Shown here piece by piece: positions 1 through 12,765 of a stretch of 64,000 nt of DNA. The notes under the pieces were generated by a model. The model saw only the letters and a list, made by a program, of their open reading frames with translations, was not told the DNA's origin and did not search any database. The position numbers and the translations under genes were made by a program. The stretch lies in the NCBI GenBank assembly GCA_963921825.1, contig OY997588.1, positions 82,713,043-82,777,042 on the forward strand, written 5' to 3'. This stretch comes from Erodium maritimum (Eukaryota > Streptophyta > Magnoliopsida > Geraniales > Geraniaceae). Position 1 is the first letter of the stretch. Each line of letters starts with the position of its first letter.

Positions 1-316
1 CACGAGCTGTAGATCGTGATCGTTTAATAAAATTAGATATCGTTTAAATTTGTTTTAAATTACCATCTGCGTGCTAAATTATGTTTTAATTACCGTCTGT
101 GTGCTATATGTATAATTATAATAAAATTGTGGGTTTGAGTAACATTTTTTTTTGTAATTGCTTTTTTTCCCATCTCGCCGGCGGCTCTTTGCCGGCAACA
201 GTACCTCACTGCAGACCTCGTTGACGGTGAGCTGGTGAGATGCTTAAAATACAATATTTTCAACCATCTCGCCGGCGCCATCTCGCCGGCAGCCGGCGAG
301 ATGGTTGTGGATGCAC
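1..316. mobile_element. Partial PIF/Harbinger-type element, one end only
   Basis: The right end reads ACAACC...TGTGGATGCAC followed by TTA at 317-319. It is preceded by the same GC-rich hairpin blocks (catctcgccggcg repeats, roughly 170-305) that form the right end of the complete element at 21,062-22,211. The left end lies outside the window or has been lost. No coding sequence is recognisable in this part. Assignment rests on similarity to the better-resolved copy in this window. Confidence 0.55.
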
Positions 317-319
317 TTA

Positions 320-827
320 AAGGAGAGAAGACGAGAGCCCATTTTATTAAAGTATCACATTAACAACCATCTAAATTCATCTGTTTGGTGGGATTCGATC
401 GGGAAATAATTCCTGCACGCTTCCCATCCAGGTTATTTACAAACTTGAATCCACAGCACTCAAAATTACAAAAAGAAAGGACAGAGTCGGCAGGAAGGTG
501 TGGAAACGCACATTTGGCGTAGACAGTGATGCAAACCAACACCAATGAATCAATGAGTTATTATGATAAAGAAAACAAACAATCTCATCGGAGTTCTCAA
601 AATATCCCATGTTTTTATCTATCAATTCATCTCTATACGACAAAATGCACTGCCACCCCCTTCCCTTTCTTTCCCCAATACCATGATTTGGTCAATATTT
701 TGGGCCCTTCCTCCTATGCCTTTGTATCTATCTCCCAAACACAATTTCCTATTCAACTCTCCTACGTGTAGTCTAGTCTTCTTTCCTTTTGATAAATATA
801 TGTTTTCAAACAAACAATTCTCTAGAA
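320..827. other. Intergenic, no gene seen
   Basis: About 0.5 kb of AT-rich sequence with only short frames in every direction. No RNA gene or repeat is recognisable. The last 13 bases (815-827, CAATTCTCTAGAA) are the left copy of a target duplication for the retroposon that follows. Confidence 0.5.
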
Positions 828-2039
828 TTTTTTTTAGAAGAAGGATTCATTAATGTAATAAATCTTACGTACCGAACCACAAACTAAAGCAACATAAACG
901 TTGCATCCATCGATCGTTCTCGACAGCCCGTAAGACAACCAGCGAGATGAATAGCTCTGTAAAAGGACGACGCAACACCTAGATAAACAACAACTACCAA
1001 GTCATTTTTTCTTATCGACGCTCTATAGAGATCCGTCGAAAGAAAGACCCGACTGGACACGCCACCAATGACAACAGTCACACCAACCGGGGATCCGATA
1101 GGGAGAACAACAAAATACAACCAACAAAAATAACCTAAATAACATAAACCACAACGACGAGCACAAACTACTCGCGATCGAACTCCGAAGTTTGGGATTG
1201 GGATTGAGGTGATGAGGGCGGCGCCGACGGGTGCAGATCTGATCCGCTTGGAGCTGGTGCACGGATCTGACCGGGTAAACACGATAAGCAGGAGCTCGGA
1301 TAAACGGCTCAGACTGTAGTGTTCCGATAAAAATTGGGTGCAGATCTAACCGATTGGCCGGAAGAGAAGTGTGACATGGAGCCTTAGTCAGAGGAAGAGG
1401 AGACGTTGGGAGACAAAGACGGATGGGGGACCGGGCAACCGAACGTCGTCCGTTGGGGAAAGGGATCGGGGCAGGGAAAAAAAGACTTAGAGGCGGAGAG
1501 TGGAAGTCAGTTCTGGCCGGAGACGGGCGGATGGGGGTTGATTAGACCAGGGGAAGATGGTGGGTGACAGATCTGACCCTTGAAGGTCGGGGATGGGGCT
1601 GAAAAGCGTGGGGGCGATGAGGGGAGGTCGGATCTGGCCAGAGACTGGACAAAGGCGGGCAGGTGAGGGTTGAAACTGATCGGGGAAGGGTGTTGGGAGA
1701 TAGATTTGGCTGGGGGAGGTCGTGAAGGGGGGAGTTGCTCTGTGGAGGGCGGCAGAGGCGGACGAAGGCAGCGGACGGCGACGACGGGTGAGCTCCGGTC
1801 TGTGGGTGGAGATGGATGTGGAACTCGTGAGGTTCCCTTGGTCGGAGAAGCAGACGGAGCCGAAGAGCCATAAAATGGTTGGAACGGGGAAGAAGAGCCA
1901 ACATCAGGCAGAGCAAGGTCTGTCGGAGGACAGGACTGCACCGACAACTCTCGTGGGCGGAGCCGCGAGAACCACCGACGACAACAACATATGAGGCGTG
2001 TGAAGTTTCAGAGAGCTAAGTTTCGCGTCTAACCCTATC
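828..2039 (-). mobile_element. LINE-type retroposon, minus strand, exact 13-bp target duplication
   Basis: The 1,212-bp insert is bounded by identical copies of CAATTCTCTAGAA at 815-827 and 2040-2052. Its left edge starts with eight T, which is a poly(A) tail on the minus strand, so it was copied from RNA. The body is GC-rich compared with its flanks. It holds one minus-strand frame (1507-1947, 146 codons) rich in Pro and Ser with no recognisable domain. No reverse transcriptase or endonuclease is present, so it was mobilised in trans. It could be a LINE derivative keeping an ORF1-like part, or a retroposed host transcript; the tail and the duplication support either. Confidence 0.7.
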
Positions 2040-2052
2040 CAATTCTCTAGAA

Positions 2053-2657
2053 ATTGAATTATAGATCTCTAATTAGATGGTATTCCCTAGACCAAATCAA
2101 CCTACACCAACGAAAATGGTGAAACTTTATATCCACCTTGACAAAATGGTGAAATAGTGGACCTAATTTACAATCAATGTGAGTCACCTTTGTGGGTCTT
2201 TATTCAAATACAAATTTCAAACATCACATGATCAAGGTGACATGTGGGTCCCTCTTACTTACATGCATGTGGAGTCCCCATGTTATGCCACACTACCATA
2301 GATCATAGATTATAGGTGCCCTCCTTCTTTAACTTTCCCTAAATGGGATTGCACCCACAACAAATCCCTCCACAAATCCACAAGTAAGTCTATAATATCA
2401 AAGATGTTGATTATTAGATGCCTCAATACCCATCTAATATTCCCCATTTAGAAGAATTAGATGTTGAAGAATTTATTACTTTTCTTTGTTAAACTTTAGT
2501 TTACTTGATTGTTGATTAAAAAATAATGCTTCATTATTTTATAGGTAAAAACTTTGAATTTAAAATTCAAATGAATGTGAAAACAAAACTCACTCTTTAT
2601 GATAAAGTACAAAATAAAATACTAATTATGAGATTGACTTATGAACTAATGAAAGTC

Positions 2658-2708
<51 letters not shown>

Positions 2709-3081
2709 ATTTATTGTTTTTTCTTCCAAAAATGATGTTAACATGTCCCGAAATAAAAGAATTGATGCAATTAAGTTGAACAGGGATGAAATGGTTTGTC
2801 CCAAAATTAAAAATGAAAGCTTTTTGTTTACTGTTTTATTTTTGTAAATTACACCGCATACCATTTATGATGCGGCAATGGACGAAGCCTGCAGGCAGTA
2901 GCAACTGCTAAATATCGAACAGTTTTCTTTTTTTCTTTTCCTCTTCCTCTTCCTCCTTGTGTTGTTGGGAGCTATAAAAGCTTAGCGACAAAGGATACAA
3001 AAATTCAGAGAAACCCAGTTTTGTTTTTTGTCTAGATAGATTTTTTGTAGAGGTGTTTGGTTTATTGCGGGAAAGTAAGAG
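2053..3081. other. Intergenic and Sec14 upstream region with a (TA)n tract
   Basis: AT-rich sequence with a pure TA microsatellite at about 2662-2704. A CT-rich stretch (about 2925-2960) just before the Sec14-like gene fits a 5' leader. No other gene or element end is clear. Confidence 0.5.
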
Positions 3082-6000
3082 ATGGGTCTTGCTAATGAGG
3101 AGGCGATCAAGCAGTTTCAGCTGTTGATTGAACAAGGTTAGCCTCAGATAACCCGATTCATGGCTACTTCGTGTTCGTTCATCTATGGCTTCTTATTTTG
3201 TTTTTGGGTTGTTGCAGCGGATGACCCGCTGAAGAAGTCATTCGAGGTTAGCCCCTAACCCATGTCGGAACCTTGATCTGTTTTCTGTGTTTGTGTGCTG
3301 AGAAAATAACCTAGAGAGTTGAGCTCTTAGCATCAGATTTTTGTTATTTGGGTGCTCAGAAGTTTCTTTTGCTCAAGTTCAGAAAATAATTGGACTGATC
3401 TGCTTATTTGGGGCCGCCTTATAGATTGAATCTGGGTGTTTTAGATTTTGCTCCAATTTTTGTTTTGATTTTGTTTTTTTTTGTTCATGGGTCAGATCCA
3501 TTTGATACTTCTTAACTACACTGAGTTGCTTGTTTGTATTTGTCACCTGGTTAGAATGCTTCATTTATTTATTTTTCATTAGTTGCTGGAACGATCTCCC
3601 CAAATTCCTGATGATATCCATATTTGATTGATCTGCATAATGTTTTGCTGTTGGGGGTTAAGTGTTTGGACTTAAGTACTGCAGTTAATAGTTTACTTTT
3701 GGGATTGTTATAGTTGTTATCTTATAATCTTTTGTGTGAGTTAGAAGTTGGATTGTTGATCATCTCCAGATTGAATCTTATGGCCCTACAAAGCTTTAAC
3801 ATTTAAATTGATAGATTGGATGTTTAATGTTTTAGTGGGTTAGACATTGCCAATCTTGAAACTGCATGATGATGTTGCTCATTTGAGCGAGTTCAGCTTC
3901 AAATGATTTTATAGCTTTGTAAGACTTTATTCAACTATATGTCAAAAGTTGTATGTTTCTCATCACATTCTATGTTCGATTCAAAAGATATGGTTTAACT
4001 GTTGCATTTATACAAGATTACGATTATGACAACTCTATGATACTCAATCTAGTCATGAAATCATATCAGAGAACCTGTTTGATTGAGGGCTAGTTTAATT
4101 TTTGATACTGCTTTATTGAATAGTGTGTGAATGATATGGATCTTTTCCAACTTTAGCGAGTCTGTCTTAAGGTGATAATTCGGATTTGGGGTTTAAAGCA
4201 TCAAAAATCAGATTGCTGTATGGTTCAATATTTTTTTTTGCCTCCTAAAATTTTCCATGTGGTCTTGTTTCATAACGCATTGGAATAAACCTCTTGTCTA
4301 GTGCATTAAAGAAGCAAGAATGATATTTTAATTGTTGATAAGATATTTTAATCACATGATGCACAGAAATGGTATTTTAGCTTTCTGCTTCACCTTCATT
4401 CCAGGTTATGCATCAAGGTTATCGAACTGAGAGTATTGTGCGATTCCTCCAAGCAAGGGATTGGAATATCAGCAAAGCCCATAAGATGGTTGGACCATTT
4501 ATTTTTTGAAATAATTACTTCAGTTGCTACTTGTAACTTGTAAGCTTATATTTTTACCGCAGTTTTGTTTGGTTACACGCATTTCTTTACCAATTTTAAA
4601 TTCTTCCCAGTTGGTTGATTGCTTACAATGGAGGGTCGACAATGAGATAGACAATATATTATCGGTGAGTATTATTATGCAACTATAGATAGATACAGTT
4701 TATTATCAATTCTAATATGATCCTTACCTTTGTTTCATATTGCCTCTCTCTATCTGCAAATATCATTTTACCAGTATGTTTTCAATGAGAAATATTATAC
4801 GCCATTGTTTTTTTGGGATAATTGCAAGTACCCTGATGTGTTCACTGTTTGCTAGTTGTAGCCATGTTCTTTGATAATTGCAAAAAAAAATGCCATGAAC
4901 TTGCCTTTTTGTTGCATTTTGTGTAAATTTGTTCCAAAATGACAATTTTACCCTTACAATTCTGAATTTAGAAAATAATAAGTAAAAGACCAAAACTCCT
5001 GAATTTTTACCTCTTTCACTTTTCTTCTTCTTTGGATGCACAAAGAGGAAGAAAATTAAGAGAAATAAAATTTCTGGATTTTTGTTTTTTTACTTGTTAT
5101 TTTTAAATGGGTAAAATTGTCATTTTGAATCAAAATTACACAAAGTGCAACAAAAAGACAAGTTCAGGGCATTTTGTGCAAAAAGAGGGGTACAACCTGT
5201 GATTACCTCAGGGTACTTTTTTGCAAATATCCCTTGTTTTTTCTTTTTGGTGGTTTGGTTGAGGAGCTATACTGCTCTTACTCATTGTGATGCAATTTGT
5301 TGAACACTATGACAGTTGATAGGTCCATTGATCCGACAGCGTTTTGTCTAATCAATTATTGATTGCGTCACTGATTTTACTTTTCATTCTACGTCAGAAA
5401 CCGATAATACCTACTGAATTGTATAGAGCAGTGCGTGACTCTCAGCTTATGGGCTTGTCAGGCTACTCAAAAGAGGTATTCCTGTTCGATAGAGCTTATA
5501 TTGGTCTTCGATATCTCTGACTGTTCATGTTTTTCAGTCTGTATTTGTTTGTAATTTCCCCGAAACCTCTCAACAGAAATGTCCATGCAGTCATATTCTC
5601 AACATTAGATGTATTTTTGCAGTTTGGCCTATGTTCTCTTTCTTCATATTTTCATTTCTACGTTGAATTTGCCAGGGACTTCCAGTCATTGCTGTCGGTG
5701 TTGGGCTCAGTTCATACGACAAAGCATCAGTAAGAAAACTATACGATAGATTCCTACTTTTTCGATTTTCTTGGCATCATTTTCGTTTTCATTCTGACAA
5801 AATATCCTTTGTTTAGGTGAATTACTATGTGCAGTCACATATCCAAATGAACGAATATAGGGATTGTGTGGTACTGGTAAGTAGGTTTCGTCAAGCCTGA
5901 GGTGTATTTACTGTGTATTTTCCTTCAATCCTGAATTATTGCTATTGTTGTAGCCTGCAGTGTCAAAGAAACATGGAAGACCTATAACCACTTGTTTAAA

Positions 6001-7188
6001 GGTCTTGGATATGACTGGTCTAAAGCTATCAGCCCTGAACAACATAAAGGTACATTTTTATTGTATACAATCCTTTAATTTGGCTTCAGGGATAATTGCA
6101 ATAAAGTATCCTGAGGTATTCAATTTTTTGCAATTTGTATCCCTCATCTTTGATAATTGCAAAAAGTTCCCTGAACTTGTCTTTTTGTTGCACTTTGTAT
6201 AAGTTTGTTTCAAAATGATGATTGTACCCTTGGAAAATTAAATTCAAAAACAAAAAATCCAAAATTTTCACATCCCTTAAATTTCTTACTCATTTTTTTT
6301 CTTTTTTACTTACTGTTTTTTATATGCAAGTTGTGAGAGTAAAATCACCATTTTTTTACCAATTGCAACAAAAGGATAAGTTTAGGGTACTTTTTTGCAA
6401 TTAACAATGAAGAGGGCTACACGTTGCGAAGAATGAATATCTCAGGGTAATTTATGATTGAATAAATATCTTTGTCACTCACTTACCGTTTGATCCATCT
6501 ATGCAGCTATTGACAGTGATTTCTACAATTGATGACTTGAATTACCCAGAGAAGACAGATACATACTACATTGTCAATGCACCATACATATTTTCAGCAT
6601 GCTGGCGGGTTTGTGTTTTTAAGAGCAGTTTGTCTGCGTTTACATCCACACACAATCTACACAAAGCCTTCTCACTTGAAATGTTTTCAGGTTGTGAAGC
6701 CCCTCCTGCAAGAAAGGACCAGGAGGAGAATTCAGGTGCTGCAAGGTTGTGGAAAGGATGAGCTACTCAAGGTAACCTACACAATCATGTTTTCGAACTC
6801 TCTTTTAGGATCATACATTATGAGTAGCAAATACATTGGATTCAACTGTTTGATGTGTTGCTTACAGATTATGGATTATGCATCCCTCCCACATTTCTGT
6901 AGAAGAGAAGGATCTGGATCATCCCGATATTCAGGGAATGGAACCACTGATAATTGTTTCACCTTGGACAATGCTTTCCACCAACAGCTTTACAGCTATG
7001 TGAAAAGACAAGCAGCTCGTCTAGAGCCCGTTGTACCAGCCCGACAAGGATCTTTCCACGTGGGCTTCCCTGATCCGGATCCTGAAGATGCCAAGATTGC
7101 CAAGACCATAGAATCCGAGTTCCACAAAATAGGAGACAAGAATGGCATCTCTAACTCATTCAAGGGCCTCAAGGTTAGTGGAGACTGA
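3082..7188 (+). CDS. Sec14-like phosphatidylinositol/phosphatidylcholine transfer protein
   Basis: Eleven exons with GT-AG introns: 3082-3136, 3218-3246, 4405-4488, 4611-4664, 5398-5475, 5676-5729, 5817-5876, 5954-6049, 6507-6608, 6691-6771, 6868-7188. They join in frame to 337 codons plus TGA. A CRAL-TRIO N-terminal helical region lies around residues 20-75 (it includes RFLQARDWN). The lipid-binding CRAL-TRIO domain runs about 80-245, with KVLDMTGLKLS near 160 and NAPYIFSACW near 195. Family members exchange phosphatidylinositol and phosphatidylcholine between membranes. There is no nodulin domain, so this is the short plant Sec14 type. The start follows a CT-rich leader and is the first ATG in the frame. 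Two copies of one MITE lie in its introns and a third is just downstream. Family assignment is strong; the exact substrate is inferred. Confidence 0.93.
4815..5233. mobile_element. Mutator-type MITE, copy A, in intron 4 of the Sec14-like gene
   Basis: A 419-bp foldback sequence with ends GGGATAATTGCAAGTACCC and its near reverse complement (ending CAAATATCCC). The flanks TTGTTTTTT(T/C) match for nine of ten bases, as expected for a 9-10 bp Mutator-type duplication. It is non-coding. Confidence 0.75.
6089..6468. mobile_element. Mutator-type MITE, copy B, in intron 8 of the Sec14-like gene
   Basis: Begins GGGATAATTGCAATAAAGTA and shares the internal blocks of copy A (tgataattgcaaaaa, tttttgttgcactttgt and their reverse complements). 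The right end has drifted, so the boundary is approximate and no target duplication was found. Confidence 0.6.
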
Positions 7189-7503
7189 ACCATAGAGGCT
7201 CCTAAAGACCTAATCCTTGCATCTCTAACTCATTCAGGAGGGTCGGTTTATTGAGGTGAATCAACTGGATGCATACTCTCTATAGGACAAAGCTTATCTG
7301 CTGTAGCAGCATGTGATGTTACCACCTTGGAGTGGCTAATTAATACTTGCTTATATGTATATGTATATGCTGCTATCAGCATAAGATCTGATACAAGGTT
7401 TTGTGAACCCAGAGCTTTACAGGCATAAATAAGCACATCTCTTACATCAGTACCGGTCAGCATTATGTGCAATATGAATGGAAGGTGACCTAAATACCTT
7501 CAT

Positions 7504-7932
7504 GGGATAATTGCAAAAAAACATCTTTAGGTATTCAATTTTTGCAATTTGTAACCATCTTTGATAATGATAAAAAAAATATCTTGAATTTGTCCTTTTT
7601 ATAGTAATATATATAAAAATGATGATTCCATCTTTATATTTTAGATTTTAAAAATAATAAGTTCAAAAGAAAAAATCAAAAATTATTTTTCTTCTTCTTT
7701 GTACAGTAATACAAGTAATACCAAACTTCTGAAAAATTAGATTATTTTTGTTTTGTAATTATCATTTTTCAAATTTTAATTTTGGAGGTTAAATTAAAAT
7801 TATAATAATTTAAAACAATTTATATAAAGGACAACAAAAATACAATTTCAGAGTATTTTCTTCTTATTGTCAAAGAAGAGAGCTACAGATTGTAAAAGAA
7901 TACCTCAAGTAATTTTTTTTTGCAATTGTTCC
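7504..7932. mobile_element. Mutator-type MITE, copy C, downstream of the Sec14-like gene
   Basis: Begins GGGATAATTGCAAAAAA and ends TTGCAATTGTTCC. It is flanked by TACCTTCAT (7495-7503) and TATCTTCAT (7933-7941), an 8/9 match. Inverted internal arms are AT-rich and non-coding. Same family as copies A and B. Confidence 0.72.
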
Positions 7933-8304
7933 TATCTTCATTTCAGAAATAGCGAACATCAAATGCCAACAGGCCAGTTAAAAATTAATATTACATGCCA
8001 GTAAGTATATAACTGTCTCTAAATCATACTTGAGGTTGTGAAGAAAACATTAATATATGCATATGTGATTACATCATGCTTCAGACCATAAGAAAATTAA
8101 AATAAAAAAGTCTAAGCTAGCCCTAGTTCTTGCACCCACCAGATGGTCTTGGTTCAATACATCAACACTTAGCAGCTGTCTCTGGACAAGTTTTAATATG
8201 CAGGAAATAAACACCCTCTTAAATATATAGGAAGCAAATGCACTAATAACCCTTCCTGTTGCTAAACTGTAAATACAAACAGAAGTCGGTTTCAAGTTTC
8301 CATA

Positions 8305-11300
8305 TCACAAGCGTCTGTAGCAGATATAGGCGACACCAACTGAAACAGCAGCACATGCAACAGCGAGAACAGCATAAGTATCTTCTCGCTCCCAGCTCTC
8401 AGACCATGTTGGCATCGCACAAATCCTCCGCCCTTTACCACTATTCGTCCGAGAAATTAGTTTCTTGCTGCTGCTCATCCTTTCAACGCTTCTCTTCTTC
8501 ACCGTTTCACCAACACCCATCGTATCTTGTCCCGTATTCTGACAGCAAGATGACATCCTGTTTTCTTGGCAACACCCTATGGCTTCAGCTCCGCTTTGGG
8601 TCTCAATTGTTTGTGTTTCTATTGGTGTTGACTCTCCGCCATGCTTCCTTATCGCTGACTCACCATTTAGTTGAAGCCTTAGTTCTTGTGCTTTCTTCTG
8701 CTCTTCTTCTGATAAACCCATCTGACCCCTGAAATCAAATCACCATTTCCAATTATCTGTCAAACCCCAAGTAAATAACCTTTTCCAATACACATCCATG
8801 GAGTATTACAAAATAGGAATGTCTACAACATAAAAAAATCCAGAAAAACATACAAGTTCGATGCCCACTGGGTTTGGCCTACTGGTCAAGCTAGCTCTTT
8901 CACCTTCTTGAGATCAGGGGTTCGAATCCTAATGAGTCACTGGCTTGGGAGCAGGTGTAGGGTTAGGTTAGACTAGGTTACGATTTACTACTTTGTTGCC
9001 TATAAAAACATACACGTTCAGCGGGCCACCCCTATATGTTTGACTTTTTGTTCCGATCATTTTGAGTGGTGCGCAAAAGTTTTATTTATTTTATAATTCA
9101 TTATACAGAAAGAGTTGCAATATATAGAAAATCCAAGGATCCAAACTAGGAAACAATTAAATTTACAATTGGTAAATGGCCAACTATATGAAACTTAACA
9201 TAATCCTCCAAAACAGAACTGCATTTTGACAGTAAACCCGATAACCTACATACAAGATTGAGTTTTCTATATATTGTTTGTGTAAAAAAAGATGCAAGAA
9301 CCACTATATGAAAAACTAGTCTAACTATCGGAACACAGAACAATGGATGCGTGAAGCAAAAGTTACCTCCAAAGCCAATCAACAATCTCTCCTCTCCCAA
9401 TATGCTGCTCGAGTAATATTGGTACATCATCTGGGCTCACATATCCATACCTGAAGAGAATCAAGAGCCAAAAGCTCTTTTATCGACCGCTAAATATTCT
9501 AGAAGATTGTCCAGCAACAGTAATGATATATAGTTACCAGATTAATGTTCTCTTACCAGTGCCCAGATACTTCACCATTGATATTGGGTCCAAAAATAAT
9601 AACATTCCCAGCATACTTATGTCCTCCGATATGTGAGCATGGGCTAACTGAAACCTTACCCTGGAGACCAGATGATTCTATCTCTTCTCTGAATCTGCTA
9701 ACCAGAGGTGGGCCACAAACACCACAACGGCGATCCCGACTACCATGAGAACACACAAAAACATATGTTCCCTTCAATCTTTCAGGAGTACCAGGAAGCC
9801 ATACACCATCCTTTACTAGAACTTCTTCAACAAAGGTGTCAACATCAAAATGTGTCAATCTCCTGCCAAAATAACACGGTATTATTGAAATGGAAAGAAG
9901 TAGATCCAAGCAGAGATGATTAAGGGGAGAAAATAACACCAAGATAGAGCTTTTAGGTGACCTGTATCTAATCATGTCAGGGAATATTAATACATCTCCA
10001 TTTGATGTCTCAGTACCATCATGTCCTTCACAGATTGTCAAGCCAGTCTACAGAAATAAAGGACAGCCATATCAAGAAGAAAACTCCTGATCATCCAACT
10101 AATATTGCACTGGAGTATAAGAGTAGTTAAGAATTTTTTTTAAAGAAAGTTACATTATACCGCATTATCCATTGATATAACTAGCAAACCCACCATACAT
10201 CAAAGGTAAAAAAATCCAATAAAAACATTAAACACGCCATCATGACATCACCCAAATACGTGTTAATGTCTTTGATTGAGATGTGGATTTTTCTTCATAG
10301 CCCATACATCATCATGAAATAGAAATGCCCAGTTAACCAGAGAACCAAAAGGAAAGCCTTTTTTTTTTGTGTATGGTAAGCTTCAATTCAACTCATCAGA
10401 GTACTTGATGCAAATGAAAGTTTCACAGCATACCTTCAATTATGGCACATAAATGTACTAGCTTAGAATAACTGCAAGAGATTTGTCATTAAAACATATC
10501 ATAACTGTTGAGAAAAAAAATCTACTTCTTTGACAACTACAACACAGTGTTGACGCAACAACACTGAGTTAAAATTTGAAATTTGTTCTTAGTTCACGTG
10601 CAAGACTCGCTATCCGGCTTGCACGTGAGGGGGAGTGTTAGAGTTTAGCTTATTTCCCGTTACAAGTATTTCCTATTCCTAGTTTAGTTTAGTCTATGTT
10701 GCTTAGCATTAGGATTTCCTATTTAGTATAGAGTTAATCCATATGTATATAGGAATGCTCTCATTGTATTGAAAACACCAAGAATCATCAATGAAACATT
10801 GAATTTAACAATAACTATAAGCTTTATAAGCAGATGTGAAATAAAGCAGACATGTTTGCTTCCACATGTTCATAAGTGAGCCATAGTGCAAACTAGGTAC
10901 ATCATAGAATCAGTTTATTTTATTCATTTGATTTCTTAGAAAACAAAATGGGAATAATAAGCAAATAGTTCACAAAGAATTGCTACTGCAGTAACACCAA
11001 GTCATCCTGAAACCACGTTCAAAGCTAAGAAAATGTCTGAAGAAAGTAACTCAAAATGATCCACATGGAAGCCCGCTTAATCACAAACTGGGCCTTCGGC
11101 CAACCTAGGTTGAAGTTAGCACCTACAAACTTCAAAATGATGCAAACCTTGAAAAACAAGACTTCTTTTATTTATAAACTCGACTCACAATAATCAAGTT
11201 AACAAAATAAGAGAGAATTCAGCATATAATAGATATAGCTACTCATAAAAGTAGTAATTTTGCCGACATTCATTACATATGATATGGTATGAGAATTATA

Positions 11301-12236
11301 CTTGTCAAGAAAGGGAATGCATCAAATTTCTTATTCGGACTCAAATTTCTATTTTCACTCCCAAATCACTTGCCTCCTCAACTAATTACAAAAAAATATA
11401 TATTTCCGGGCTAAATAATTCTAACTCCCGAAGGTAAACTTATATGGAACACCCCATTCAAACAAAGTGAAACCGAAACCCCAACTGATAACAAATCAAA
11501 TCACTAAAATTCCCACTACCCTTTAGAATCCCTCACAGACCAGATCCCCTAACATCTCCAAATGTCATCTAATCATTGAAGAATCATATACCCATTTATA
11601 ATATATGAAAAGAAAAATATCCCAAACTCTAAAACAACAACAAAAAACTCAGAAAAATTGCTTCTTCACCTAGGATCCTAGATGTTTTTTAAGTAAAACA
11701 GCACAAAAATCAGGAAAATCAGTAGCTCTAGCAAAAAAAACCCCAAAAACAAAAACAAAATCAACAATAGATCACAAACCAGCTTATCACAATACCCAAA
11801 TCCTCCTGAAAACAAAACCGAAGCACATTACAGCAAAAACCCATTTCAATTGACAGTAGATTCAAAATCCAGCGCACACCTCTTTGCTCATATCAGGCTT
11901 CCTGGACAGTAAAGCAGCGGAGAGCAGCCTGGGGAGACGATCGAACTCGGCGGCCTCAATCCTGGGAGGCCAGACCTGGGGGTTCTTGTAGCAGAGGAAG
12001 ACGTGGCGGGCGTACAAGTGGACGGTGCCGGCGAGAGGGTTCTGGCGGAACTCGGGACGGGAGAAGCCAAACTCGGCGTCGGTGTTGTCGAGAAAGCCCT
12101 CGTTTTGGAAGCTTCCGGAGGCGCTGCCGATGTGGGAGTCGGAGAGGAAGCTGTCGGTGATGGGGGAGGAAGAGGAGGAGGGGTTGTTGAGGAAGGAGAG
12201 CTGGTCGTCTCGGTCTCGGTCTCGGTTGCTTGCCAT
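8305..12236 (-). CDS. Sucrase/ferredoxin-like family protein with C-terminal membrane anchor
   Basis: Five minus-strand exons: 12236-11880, 10047-9962, 9862-9557, 9450-9367, 8728-8305. They join in frame to 418 codons plus stop with GT-AG junctions throughout. The core is a thioredoxin-like ferredoxin fold. Cysteines are at about residues 82, 185, 194, 197 and 223, in CSHGSRDRRCGVCG and CSHIGGHKYAG, the motif pair typical of the family (Pfam Suc_Fer-like). Residues 1-50 are Ser/Asp-rich. The C-terminus (about 395-414, TYAVLAVACAAVSVGVAY) is one hydrophobic helix followed by CYRRL, like a tail anchor. The family is thought to bind an Fe-S cluster; the biochemical role in plants is not established. 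The ATG is the first in frame after a CT-rich leader on the minus strand. Confidence 0.92.
8860..9004 (+). mobile_element. tRNA-derived SINE in intron 4 of the sucrase/ferredoxin-like gene
   Basis: The element contains an A box (TGGCCTACTGG, about 8874) and a B box (GGGTTCGAATCC, about 8918) with tRNA-like spacing. It is flanked by AAAACATACAAGTTC (8845-8859) and AAAACATACACGTTC (9005-9019), a 15-bp duplication with one mismatch. The body is about 145 bp and lies antisense to the host gene. The lack of a tRNA cloverleaf downstream of the B box rules out a working tRNA gene. Confidence 0.85.
10540..10810 (+). mobile_element. Ty1/copia-type 3' fragment: polypurine tract plus short LTR
   Basis: A polypurine tract (GAGGGGGAG, about 10627-10635) directly precedes a 175-bp LTR (10636-10810) that begins TGTTAGAG and ends TTTAACA. 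The LTR contains TATATAGGAATG, a plausible promoter box. Upstream is a small perfect hairpin (TTCACGTGCAAG ... CTTGCACGTGA). No coding part remains, so this is a truncated end in intron 1 of the sucrase/ferredoxin-like gene. Confidence 0.7.
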
Positions 12237-12500
12237 GAGTGAGAATGTGAGAGCTTTCAGTGAGAGAGTGATTGGGGAAGAAGAAGAAGAAGAAGATGGT
12301 GGGATGCGGAAACCAGGGCAAAAGTAAGACCTTGCTTGTTTTTGTTGCTCAATAAAATACGATTATGTCTTTTAATTTCATTTTACCACCCTAATCTAAC
12401 TTGCACACATTTTCAATCTTGCTGTTTTAAAACTTTATCAACATTGTAAATTTTGTCTGAATATAGCACCCTTTGCTTGGTTGCAACCGATGACAAAAAT

Positions 12501-12765
12501 GTTGTTTGAGCCCTGTTCGTACATAGTTTTCCTTACAATTAATTACGCTGAAGGAATTGATTGAAGAATTGAAAAAATGATTCATTGATATTCATTTGAA
12601 AACTTTAAAACAAATGTTGAAAATGATATCAAAATCGTTGTTTGAGGTCATGTTCGTATGTAGTTTTCCTCGAATTTGATTGCGTCAAAGGAATTAGTTG
12701 AAGAATTGAAAAAAAATGATTCAATGACATTGATTTGAAAACTTTAAAACTAATGGAGGGTATTA
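12501..12765. repeat. Two-copy direct tandem duplication, period about 136 bp
   Basis: The segment starting GTTGTTTGAG at 12501 recurs at 12637 with the same order of blocks (gttcgta, tagttttcct, gaattgaaaaaa, tgaaaactttaaaa). Copies differ at scattered sites, so the duplication is not recent. It lies upstream of the sucrase/ferredoxin-like gene. Confidence 0.75.

Noticed and set aside
8259..8732. A 157-codon plus-strand frame
   Set aside because: Antisense shadow of the last exon of the sucrase/ferredoxin-like gene.
8860..9004. A tRNA gene, suggested by good A and B boxes
   Set aside because: No acceptor stem or cloverleaf can be drawn, and the unit has retroposon-type flanking repeats; it is a SINE.
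12003..12327. Plus-strand frames rich in Gly/Glu
   Set aside because: Antisense of exon 1 and leader of the sucrase/ferredoxin-like gene.
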